This document shows, piece by piece, positions 21,635 through 30,960 of a stretch of 64,000 nucleotides of DNA; the stretch's first letter is position 1, and every line of letters begins with the position of its first letter. Source of the stretch: Hydractinia symbiolongicarpus (taxonomy: Eukaryota; Cnidaria; Hydrozoa; Anthoathecata; Hydractiniidae); contig NC_079885.1 of the NCBI RefSeq assembly GCF_029227915.1, positions 10,219,001 through 10,283,000 of the forward strand. Reading direction: 5' to 3'. The notes under the pieces were generated by a model, which was given only the letters and a program-made list of their open reading frames with translations, did no database searches and was not told the DNA's origin. The position numbers were made by a program, and so were the translations under genes.

Positions 21635-22475
21635 TATTTTCCATCATCGCTTATTCATGATTTTCTTGCATTTCTCCTTTTCTGAAAGAACAGTTTTGAC
21701 AAGTAAGAAGGAAAATAAAGTGAAAAATGATTTACCACAGCTTAGCGGAGAAATCTTTCAGACGAACCTGACTTGGCGGACTGTTGGCGCTGCAGTTTTC
21801 CCTCAAACAAGCACGAGCTGAAATAATGTGTATGGTCAAACTTATTTAGTTAAATTAGTTGTAATATCTTTTAACAGATAGTAGGCCAGTGTGGGCAGAA
21901 ATTTTGCCTCGTCTATCCAGTGATTGTCTCCCTTGTCAAAAAAATTCCAGAGTTTTTTCTTTGGTCATTTGATGTTTGACCTTGGCATATAATCAGGCAT
22001 CACCACAAATCTTGAGCTTTATGATGTGGCAAATTTTCAAAAAAAATCACACCTAAGTCACATCCCAAAAGACATTTGGTGTGAGTGAGCTTCTTTTGGC
22101 TGCTGCCATGTGTTTCAAGTGAGAGGCCCAACTGCACCTTGTGAGAGGAATCAGTTATGATGTTCTCTTCTCCATTCATTTTATACCAACATACAGAACA
22201 TATCTAGGAAATCCCAGATATGTTTTGTATGTGGTTCTTCTCGTTTGATACTTTTCTTATATCTTATATGTGTATGTGTTGTAGCACACAACACACAGAC
22301 TTGGTGAAGAGGAAATGCAGTGTAAGACAATAAATTTCTTGTGACCTATTCTTAAAAGGAGAGGAGAATAGGTAGCTAAATAATTTAATTTTAAATTTTG
22401 TATATTTAAAAAATTCATAAACAAGGTGGCTAGCTAAACAGACAATGTCAATGTTTCCCATAAATGTAGTCTTTT

Positions 22476-22642
22476 TGTGGTGCCGTAGATTGGTGGTGAT
22501 AGCTCCCGTACATTGTGCGGGAGACCGGGGTTCTATTCCTCTTGACGGCGATTTAACATGGGCGAGTGAATGTTGACATAGCCCCAGGTTAACCCGAGGG
22601 AAAATGGGAAGATGACACACTGTAGATAGATAGATAGATGTG
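22476..22642 (+). mobile_element. tRNA-derived SINE with GATA tail
   Basis: The head resembles a tRNA gene: box-A-like GTAGATTGGTGG, then GCGGGAGACC and a box-B-like GGGGTTCTATTCC. The GCGGGAGACCGGGGTT stretch is the same as in animal tRNA-Asp. A tRNA-unrelated body of about 70 bp follows (GGGCGAGTGAATG..., GGTTAACCC) and ends in (TAGA)n. A near-identical copy lies inverted at 22824-22976. Confidence 0.75.
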
Positions 22643-22768
22643 CATATTTTACATGGCTAGCCTCACAAATATCGAGGGATATACCCTGTCTATTATTTCC
22701 AGGAGGGGCCATGGCGTAGATGGAGAGTCCTAGAGTATTTAATGCTCATTTTAAGCTACGCAGACCCA

Positions 22769-23031
22769 ATTAGAGCCAGCGCTCTACTAGACAACTCCCG
22801 GCAACATCCAACGGCCCACACAGTGTGCCATCTTCCCAATTTCCCTCACATGGCTTGGGTTAACCCGGGGCTATGGTAACATTCACTCGCCCATGTTGAA
22901 TCGCCGTCAAGAGGAATCGAACCCCGGTCTCCCGCACAGAGTACGAGAGCTATAACCACTAATCTACGGCGCCACTCTGTGTGGCCAGTTGGATGTTGCC
23001 GGGAGTTGTCTAGTAAAGCGCGGGCCCTAAT
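22769..23031. mobile_element. foldback element with 55-bp terminal inverted repeats enclosing a SINE
   Basis: 22769-22823 and 22977-23031 are inverted copies of each other (shared blocks CTAGACAACTCCCGGCAAC and ATCCAAC), matching over most of 55 bp. The interior is a minus-strand tRNA-derived SINE. Either a SINE landed in a MITE, or the pair acts as one composite unit. Confidence 0.75.
22824..22976 (-). mobile_element. tRNA-derived SINE inside the foldback element
   Basis: On the minus strand it reads GTAGATTAGTGGTTATAGC (box-A-like), then GCGGGAGACCGGGG and an intact box B GGTTCGATTCC. The body is the same as in the plus-strand copy at 22476. Box B is better preserved here than in that copy. 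Confidence 0.75.
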
Positions 23032-23236
23032 ACACCTTTACGATAATTCAATTGTACATGTGTTCCTACGGCTCTCCATCGTTTTACAATATCGGAAAAA
23101 AGGAGGTAAAAATCGTGTTTTTATGAAAGTTTGTTAGAGACGAAAGCGTGTTTTCTCCAGTTTTTTAACTTCCGTTAACTTTGGAAAGAATTATTTGGTT
23201 TGGTGTAACCTGAAATAATAGGTTGCTGTTAAAGCA

Positions 23237-24480
23237 TTAAAGCTTACCTCCCGAGAAAAATTAAGTTGACCTAAATTGGCTCATATTCATACATGATTTA
23301 CGAATATAAAGTTTATTTTCCTTAATTCGCACTTATAAGTTAATAATGCCTATTCAAAGATTCAAAAATTCACCTCCGACACGAGGTAGAGCATCCGCAA
23401 TGTTGTTTTATAAATTTCTTCACCTTGAGTGCTCTGACGTCACCTGTTAGAAGATCGTAAATCATCTTCCGCATTGAAAGTTTTACTCAAACTTTAATAG
23501 TGAAAATATCAGGAAACTTTGAAAATGAATACTAACTTTGGTTGAGAAATCATCATTCAATTGCAATACCGAGAAGCTGTGACGCAAAAAAAGAAAAAAA
23601 AGAGTGACAGGGAAAATGTTGTAGAATTTCAATTTGAGCAGGCGAAATACTAGACCAAGCACTGACTCGGATTTCAGTTGGAAGAGCTGTGATGAGGATA
23701 CTATTCAAGAAGAAGTCGCTTCATGTGTTGCTGTTGCTGTGAGGACGTGGTGCAAGTGTGGAAAGCGTAAGATAATGACGAGCGAAGCGGAGTGTCGTTG
23801 CTATTGCGAGTTAGAATCCGCGAATATTTTTAATTTGATCAGTGAGTTTTGATATGTAAACGTATTCGAATTAGATAATAGCGCATGAGTTCGATGAATG
23901 ACGATAAAAATGAAAAAAATCTTCTAACCTTCTTCTTTTTTTTTTTCTTTCAAACTCAGTTCTAAAGTCAAAGAACTCGGAAGTAAAATGAGCTTCGCAG
24001 ATCTTAAAATTCTTTGGAAGTGTATCCTCTCTCTTGATCAGTTTGATCCATATAGTTCGTTGTTTTGGATCTTTGGGAAAGTTGAAAAAAAATACACCTT
24101 GTTTCTTTTGGTGGTTAAGACAACTAGGTAAGTGAGCAAGAAGCCATATTACAATTTAAAAAAGGGTTCGTCCTTATTCATTAACGTGTGGAACTTTTTT
24201 TTACAAATCACATCACATCACATCCGTAAAGTTTCGCCTCTCATCCCGGGGGTCCGAATGTGAGCTTCTAACTAGTGACGTCAGGCGCATAATTATACTC
24301 TTAAATGCTCACTTGCAAAATGGCGAACAAGTGAGGTGAAGGCTTAAAAACATGAGGTAAACATTGTCTGGTTTCTTGAATACTGTAGTGATTTTAATAA
24401 AATAAACATTAAATTGTTTTTTCTGAAGATGTTATGAATCGATTTAGGTCAACTTGATTTTTCTCGGAGGTGAGCTTTAA
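23237..24480. mobile_element. TTAA-flanked DNA element with about 45-bp inverted ends
   Basis: The left end TTAA-AGCTTACCTCCCGAGAAAA and the right end TTTTCTCGGAGGTGAGCT-TTAA are inverted, and pairing continues through TTAGGTCAACTT on both sides. The TTAA at each edge fits the target preference of piggyBac or Kolobok-like DNA transposons. About 1.24 kb; no transposase is visible, so it is non-autonomous or decayed. It carries the cysteine-motif reading frame at 23641-23852. Confidence 0.65.
23641..23852 (+). pseudogene. P2X7-like cysteine-rich module fragment
   Basis: Open frame from a possible acceptor (TTTGAGCAG) to a TGA. After an acidic lead it reads TWCKCGKRKIMTSEAECRCY, with CEL just after. 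The WCxCGxCxxMxTxxECxCC spacing is that of the zinc-binding intracellular C-terminal module of P2X7 receptors, which also occurs alone in many cnidarian proteins. Here one cysteine of the usual set is replaced (CGKRK for CGxCx) and the rest of the module is missing. It lies between the inverted ends of a transposon-like unit, so it may be captured cargo or part of the element's own protein. Confidence 0.45.
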
Positions 24481-24507
24481 TAAATTTTGTGAAGACAAAA
24501 TTTATTA

Positions 24508-24641
24508 TCTATATTATAATACCTAAATATCTGTATGCGTCTGTCTGTCACACAAAATGGTACCGCAAGTAGTGAGACGCACATAATGCAATATAAAAAG
24601 AACGGGCGAACCTGTTGATTATTCCACAGGCTACTGACTAG
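24508..24641 (+). mobile_element. non-autonomous Helitron-like element
   Basis: A|TCTATATTATAATACC at the left, GTCTGTCTGTC nearby, and the hairpin CCTGTTGATTATTCCACAGG followed by CTACTGA and CTAG|T at the right. Same family as the triplet at 14382-14843. It lies 28 bp from the TTAA-flanked element. Confidence 0.75.
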
Positions 24642-25248
24642 TATGTTGATAATTTCTTTAGACATACAGTAAGATAAAATATTTGTAACAAAATATCAAC
24701 AATACAATTCCCCATATTTATTTTTATGATCAAGTTACAGTTTTTAAATCATAACAGTTAACGTACAGAGGAGAAGCTGTCACGCCAACTTTAGAATAGA
24801 ACTTTATATATGTTTAAAAATTTTGTAACACAGTCATGGCAAGATGGATATGGTGGAAACTCCATTTTGATTTTTGTTATCATGAAGTTCATTTTTCCCA
24901 TGTCTATACACTTTTAGTTTATTGCAAATTTGTTAATAATACGCACATAGACTTTGATTGTTGTCAACTCAGAAAATAAAATTTGTGGTTTTGTATATGT
25001 ATACATATGTTATTACAGTGTATATTTACTTTAACTGGAATGTAAGTTTTGAAAAAAAACGTCAACATTGATATATAAATTTGTTTATTTTTTGTATGTA
25101 TGTTTTGTTCACAAATTATTGTCATTTTTGTGAGAAATGAAGAATCTGAAAAATTCTTTTATTTTAGATGCAAATGTAACGACTGCTTCTGTTAAAAAAA
25201 AAATAATAATTGACAAAGTATGCAAAAATCTGCACACAATGTAAAGGA

Positions 25249-28200
25249 ATGGGAAAAAGAAATTCAAAGATAAAATGGGATTATGATTCTTCCACAGAAT
25301 GCTTGACTGATCAATCAAAAAACTACTACGAGGAAGTGTTTTCACCACAGTCCTCCACTGGTGTTTGTGCACCTATTGTGGGGTATGAAATCCTAAAGAA
25401 AAGAAAAACGTACTCCGTAGGCTTTGTGCTTAAATTATTTTTCTACTTTGTATATATATGTAATTTTGTATACTATTTATTACATACTTCTTTCTCTGAT
25501 ATATATTTGTTTAATACTCTATTATTTAGGTTTACAAATTGCATGTAATTGTTGGTGGAAACAGTTGGTTTGTTTACAGAACTTATAAAGACTTTTTTCT
25601 ACTACATAGAAAGGTATTTTGTTAGTTTAAAAAAACTGATTTTTGTTTTGGTGTAAGCCCTTAATATAACTTTTGTTAGCAAACAAATAAATGGAGCAAT
25701 ATGGTCATGATTATTTATGAAATTTTCACCGTCACTTCTTCAACTTACAATGAAGTAAAGATAATAACTACAAATAATTTCTTACCCAATGTACAGGACT
25801 TTACCCAACTCGACATTGGGTTGGGAAAAACTATTCTAGAACCTGCATTATCCAGTTTATACCAGAGAGTTTTATAAACAGTTTAATAAAAGCAAGAGAT
25901 AAAATGTCACACTTTGGAATAAATGCATAGCAAAACAGGAGAATCAGTTTGAAGGTGATGATGATGTCGTAGAAGGGCCAGCTATGCAGATCAAGACAGA
26001 ATGGGTAGTGGAGGCTATTAGGAAATTGAAGATTGGCAAGGCTGCAGGAGTATCAGGTATTGTTGCAGAGATGGTAAAAGCATCTGGATATATTGGAGTT
26101 GAGCTTATTACAAGTCTTGCTAACCAGATTATAAAGGATGGTGCTATTCCGAGTGAGTGGCAGTCGAGTGTAATAGTGAATTGTTTCAAGGGCAAGGGTG
26201 ATGCATTAGAATGGGGTAACTATAGAGGTTTGAAGTTGGTTGATCAAGTAATGAAAGTTATTGAAAGAGTGATTGATAAGTTACTTAGAGAAAGAATTGA
26301 TATAGATAAGATGCAATTTGGTTTTGTTCCAGGGCGTGGCACTACAGATGCAATATTTTTACTCAGACAGCTTCAGGAAAAGTATTTAGGAAAGAGAAAG
26401 AATCTCTATTTTGCCTTTGTAGATTTAGAGAAAGCTTTTGATAGAGTGCCACGTAAAGTTATTTGGTGGGCTATGAGGAAATTAGGTGTGGATGAGTGGC
26501 TAGTTACGATGGTACAGTCTACGTACAGCAATGCTAGAAGTCGTGTCAGGATTAACGATTCACTTAGTGATGAATTTAGTGTAAATGTTGGTGTACATCA
26601 GGGTTCTGTACTTAGTCCTTTGTTGTTTATTCTAGTCTTAGAAGCGCTGTCGATGGAGTTCAGAACAGGTTGTCCATGGGAGTTATTGTATGCAGATGAT
26701 TTGGTTCTCATAGCAGACTCGATGGAAGAATTAGTTGAAAAGTTTGAGAAGTGGAAGAAAGGACTAGAAGAGAAAGGGCTGAAGGTAAACACAGCAAAGT
26801 CTAAAGTCATGATAAGTAGCATTGCAGCCAAGTGTGACCTTGTAGTTGGAAAGTGGCCTTGTGGAGTTTGCAGGAAAGGGGTTGGTAGTAACTCAATTTT
26901 TTGTCAGACTTGCAAGCATTGGGTAAATAAGAAGTGCAGAAGTATTAGTGGAAGGTTAAGAGCTGACATACAGTTTGTATGCAAGCGTTGCAAAGGTGAG
27001 ATTATAGAGAATGAAGTATTTCCAGCTTTAATGATGTACAACAGTGGCTCGTTAGAGATAGTTAAGAACTTCTGTTACTTAGGTGATGTGTTGGGCAGTG
27101 AAGGGGGTGTTGGAAAAAGTGTTACTTGCAGGAAAGGTTCTGCTTGGAAAAAGTTTAGAGAGTTACTTCCTTTATTGACTAGCAGAGTCCTGTCAATTGA
27201 GGTAAAAGGTAGGTTGTATGAGGCCTGTGTAAGAAGTGTTATGTTGTACGGTAGTGAGACATGGGCAGTGAAGCAGGAAGATCTTGACCGTTTAGAAAGG
27301 AATGATATGAGAATGGTTAGGTGGATGTGTAATGCCAGTCTGAGAGACAGAAAGAGTTCAGATGAGCTAAGAAGCAGGCTAAGTCTCCGTAGAATTAAAG
27401 ATGTTATCCAGATAAGAAGATTGAATTGGCTGGGGCACTTTGAAAGAATGGAGGAGGATAATTGGGTAAGAAAGTGTAGAGGCTTGATAGTTCCTGGGGC
27501 AAAGCCCAGAGGCAGACCGAGAAAGACTTGGCAGGAGGTTATAAGGACAGACTTGATAGAGAGGAAGTTGAGTTTAGATCTAACACAGTCTAGATCAGAT
27601 TGGAAGAGGGTCATTAATATACACCGTCCAACCCATGCTAGCATGGAAAACGGACGTTAAGCCGAGAATGATGATGATGATGATGACTGTTAACTCACAA
27701 AAACATCAAAGTATATATCACAGAATAATAAAAAAAGTTTACCAACAGCACTCAATGAAAAAAAATTATTAGGTCATAAAGTAGTGTTGGATTTCACAGA
27801 ATTTCAGAAAGTATACTTCAACATTAGGATACAAGTTGTAAAAATGCTTTTTTCAAAGAAATGATAAAGCAAATTAATTTGTAAAAATTGACAAAGAATA
27901 AAAATTGTTGTTTTCTTATATAAGTATGTTTTCCTTTTATAGCTATGCAAAGAGTTTCCAAGTTTTTGTGTCAAACTACCAAAGAAAAAGAAGTTTGGGA
28001 GTAAATTTTCTAAAGGTAATGTCATTTTTTTTAAAGTCACTTTTTATCAGTCTCACCTTCTAAGATCTCCTAAAATAATTAAAAAAGACCCTCCTAAAAT
28101 TTTCTAAATAGCCTTAAAGTTGGACCCAAGTTATCAATTTCTCCTAAATTTCTCAAAGCTGTTTATTGCAACATGCATTTTTTCAAAGTATTTTTTTATT

Positions 28201-29685
28201 ACATTTTATAAAACCTAAATTCCCCCCACCCGAACCTATAAAATCTTAAGCTATACTCTGATAGTTAAAAGATCGTTTAACGCTGATATGATTTAAGGTA
28301 CGAGATGAAAGCGTAAAAAGGTTTCATTTTTAAATTACTTTTTCACGCTCTAGATTATTTGCAATGCATGCGTAGGGAGTTGCAAATTTATTTCGAAGTT
28401 TTAATGCAACATGACAGCATCAGCAACAGGCAAGTACATATATATATATGTCACTACCTTCAAATTAAATAATTATGTGGCTTGATTTATAATTAAGTTA
28501 AATACATTGTGTCTTCCTGTTTTTCTTCCAGTGATGTAATAAAGGACTTTTTAAGACTACTCGATCCACCTGGACCGTACGAAAGTATAGACCAAAGTAG
28601 AGTAAGTACAACTTGTTTGTTTCAAGAAAAGTTCTATATATTGTTGTTTGAACCCAGAGATTTTCCTTCGGGTTTTTTATGGAGATGTAATCGTCTTCGT
28701 ACTAGAGTGTAATATTTCTTAGAGCTAAAAAATGTTACTTTATATTATATTTTTTGTTTACATCTTGCCAGAGGGTACTTTTAAAATGATGCAACTTTTA
28801 CACTTTAAGAGGTGTTTGGGTAGATGCTATGTGAATGGTACCCCACCAACCCACCAATGAAAAAAAAAAAATTGCTCCTGACTCAAATGGCATCACCTTA
28901 AAATCTCAAATATTCTCAATTTATTTAGAGAAAAATGAAAATCTCCTTAATTATTTTCAGGAAATACCGCCACTTTCTCAAAAAAAGACTCAAGAATTTT
29001 CACCAAAGTTCCAATTTTTAAGTTTGTAAATGAACGGAGGTCGGGAATTAACAGAACAGAGGTCAGGGATAATTACCAGAACAGAGATCGGAAAAAAAAC
29101 AGAATGAAATAACATATGGATAATTTGCTCTTTCTCGCACTTTTACGTGTCTAAGGTTTGTTAGTAAAAAAGTTGCAACTTGTAGGGGTAAACTTGTAAC
29201 AATATTTCTTTACCCCGTACACTGCACAGGGACTTCTATTTTGTGCAAGGATCTTTGTATGGAGTAAAAAATAGGTCAAAATTAATCTAATAAATAGGCT
29301 CACGGGTGTTAAATAAGTATTGACGGTATAGCAAGAAAATATTATATACAACGCTATTTTATATGTGCGTTTGTTTGTTCCAAGTGGAATAAGCAGTTAT
29401 ATGGCTGTTGTGTTGTTTTAGACGTTCTGTGAAGAACTCCAACAGTCTGTGACATGTTTGGGTGATAAAATAAAAGAACTAGAAAGGGAGTTGAAAATGT
29501 CAAATTACAAACTTACCGAGGCAATAGTTCGACAGAAACATTTAGAGATGAAATTAGCTGAAGAAAAAGAAAGAACTGCAAAGTTAGTGGTTGACAAAAA
29601 TGACCTCGAGAAACGAATTGTGGTTTTTCCAGAATTGACAGAAGTAAAGAATTTTGAACGTAATGAAGCTAGCATATACTCATAG
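25249..29685 (+). CDS. SNX16: sorting nexin 16 homologue
   Basis: Six exons, all phases consistent: 25249-25416, 25530-25613, 27943-28015, 28354-28429, 28532-28601 and 29422-29685 (TAG); 244 residues. Residues about 38-140 form a PX domain, which binds phosphatidylinositol 3-phosphate on endosomes: PIVGYEIL, VYRTYKDFFLLHRKL, a basic KLPKKKKFG, and then DFLRLLDPPGPYESIDQSR. The DPPGP-(F/Y)-(D/E)S...SR linker followed at once by FCEELQ and a long charged coiled coil is the SNX16 arrangement, where the coil drives homo-oligomerisation and early-to-late endosome sorting. The start is the first in-frame ATG after an upstream stop. It is shorter than vertebrate SNX16 (about 344), so an upstream exon may exist. 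Intron 4 uses a GC donor (CAG|GCAAGT). Intron 2 holds a LINE. Confidence 0.88.
25905..27687 (+). mobile_element. 5'-truncated LINE (non-LTR retrotransposon) with GAT tail
   Basis: Begins in the linker before the reverse transcriptase (in-frame residues precede the first ATG; the endonuclease is missing). It runs through one open frame and ends with GCATGGAAAACGGACGTTAA and a (GAT)n tail at 27668-27686. A microsatellite-like 3' end and 5' truncation are typical of L2/CR1/RTE-type elements. It sits in sense orientation in intron 2 of SNX16. Confidence 0.85.
25984..27660 (+). CDS. LINE reverse transcriptase with zinc-finger insert
   Basis: 558 residues without a frameshift. Reverse transcriptase motifs appear in order: GKAAGVSGI (about 18-26), NYRGLKL, GFVPGRGTTDA, FVDLEKAFDRVP (about 145), VHQGSVLSPLLF and the catalytic YADD (236-239). 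Residues about 294-341 form a Cys/His cluster (CGVC...FCQTCKHWVNKKC...CKRC), like a PHD-type zinc finger, between the palm and the C-terminal region. The C-terminus carries the LYGSETW and GRPRKTW segments seen in many invertebrate LINE proteins. The element lacks an endonuclease, so it cannot be autonomous, but the frame is still intact, which suggests a fairly recent insertion. Confidence 0.88.
   Translation: MQIKTEWVVEAIRKLKIGKAAGVSGIVAEMVKASGYIGVELITSLANQIIKDGAIPSEWQSSVIVNCFKGKGDALEWGNYRGLKLVDQVMKVIERVIDKLLRERIDIDKMQFGFVPGRGTTDAIFLLRQLQEKYLGKRKNLYFAFVDLEKAFDRVPRKVIWWAMRKLGVDEWLVTMVQSTYSNARSRVRINDSLSDEFSVNVGVHQGSVLSPLLFILVLEALSMEFRTGCPWELLYADDLVLIADSMEELVEKFEKWKKGLEEKGLKVNTAKSKVMISSIAAKCDLVVGKWPCGVCRKGVGSNSIFCQTCKHWVNKKCRSISGRLRADIQFVCKRCKGEIIENEVFPALMMYNSGSLEIVKNFCYLGDVLGSEGGVGKSVTCRKGSAWKKFRELLPLLTSRVLSIEVKGRLYEACVRSVMLYGSETWAVKQEDLDRLERNDMRMVRWMCNASLRDRKSSDELRSRLSLRRIKDVIQIRRLNWLGHFERMEEDNWVRKCRGLIVPGAKPRGRPRKTWQEVIRTDLIERKLSLDLTQSRSDWKRVINIHRPTHASMENGR
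28060..28190. repeat. CTCCTAAAATCT(T)CTAAATA dispersed repeat, copy 1
   Basis: Several CTCCTAAA-type words followed by a GGACCCAA and TTGCAACA segment. It matches 30535-30650, which has the same order. It lies in SNX16 intron 3 and is non-coding. Confidence 0.5.
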
Positions 29686-30662
29686 CCATATTTGACTCCT
29701 TCTGGTTCATTTTCTCTATTTTTTAGTTATATTTATGACGTAATTTTGATAGACTATACAAAACGTTAAGCTCATAAAATTGCTATTCGCGAACGTTTGC
29801 AATTTTGAAGTTCAGGAAATTGAGTTCTCTCGAATTCAAACCTTAAGGTTTTTCGCGAATTCCCTTTTCTTTGCAAAAACAAACTTATGATAACTTATTT
29901 TTAATTTGATTTAATTTCAAGGAATGTGGTACAATTTAAATGTAAAAAATATCTTATTTTTTATTCGCGGATTCGCGAAAATTAATTCCCCCATATCTAT
30001 TCCCTTACGGTACTTTTCGAATGTTTAAATTTTGAATGTTACGAGATTACCAATGGCTTTCTAAAATTAACCAATCATTTTTCATTGTCCACGGTAAAAT
30101 ATATCCTACGACAGTGATCTTCAACAAGGTGTACTTTTAAATTATCTTTTCAATTTTATGCGTCTGTTGTGCAATATTTGTCCTACCTTCTTATTTGTAC
30201 TTGAATTTTTATAAATTTGTAGCTTAATATATGTAAATTTATTTTGTTAATATTTTAAATTATTCGCATACATTATCGGACAGTAGATTTTAGTAAATAA
30301 ATTATACCATTATTTTCAATTTAATTTTTCTGAAATATTTTATGTGTTTATTTTGGAATATTTTTCACGTTAAAAATTTTGGTAACGAAATTAGACAGGT
30401 GTAGATGTTTGGTAACACAACATTTTGTTTGTGTTACCGCTACTAACGACTCTCTCTTTCTCGTAAACTTATCGTTGTTACGAAATGTCAGTGAAACCCA
30501 AGTACCTTATTCTTTAGATACTTAATTAGGGTGGTCACACCTCCTAAAATCTTCTAAATAACCAAAAAAAGAAGGCACTCCTAAAATCTCTTGAAAAACA
30601 TAAAATTTGGATCCAATGAACATTTTTTTATCTTGCAACAGGACTGATGAATTATTTTTAGA

Positions 30663-30960
30663 CAAGTCGTAAGGCCGTGGAAAAATCCACAGGAATTCAC
30701 CCGTCGGATAAATACCGGCAAAAATTCACCCCGTCGCTATATAATATATTGTTAAAAGTGCTACAAAAGATATATCTCCAACAATTAGCCTTAGGGTTCT
30801 TTGGGCTTATCGCGTAAATACGACCAACAAATATATAACAAGCCGTTCGCCCGTCGGAAAAACCCACGGGAATTTACCCGTCGGAAAATCCACGGGAATT
30901 CACCCGCCGGAAACCTGCGGACATTACCCTTGTCGCTACTCGGCAACTGCAATCTTTTGC
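30663..30960 (-). mobile_element. reverse-oriented Helitron-like termini, decayed
   Basis: The reverse complement reads CCTGTGGATTTTTCCACGG followed by CCTTACGACTTG, the same layout as the 3' end of the plus-strand Helitron-like units but with CTTG for CTAG. Beyond it (30840-30950) lie tandem CCCGTCGGAAAA / CCACGGGAATT blocks of the same character. Boundaries are uncertain. Confidence 0.5.

Larger units (their letters stand above)
20104..22475. other. region without a recognised gene
   Basis: Contains one copy of a dispersed repeat (about 20325-20455) also found near 34168, a GGAAATCCGGCTTTA fragment at about 20560, and the 134-bp tandem duplication at 21367-21634. No secure exon. Confidence 0.55.

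Noticed and set aside
22905-22974. Functional tRNA-Asp gene on the minus strand
   Set aside because: Box B and the variable-arm side match tRNA-Asp, but the acceptor stem does not close and the sequence continues into a SINE body present in a second copy.
27075-27644. Minus-strand frame of 189 codons
   Set aside because: Antisense to the C-terminal part of the LINE reverse transcriptase; composition is that of a shadow.
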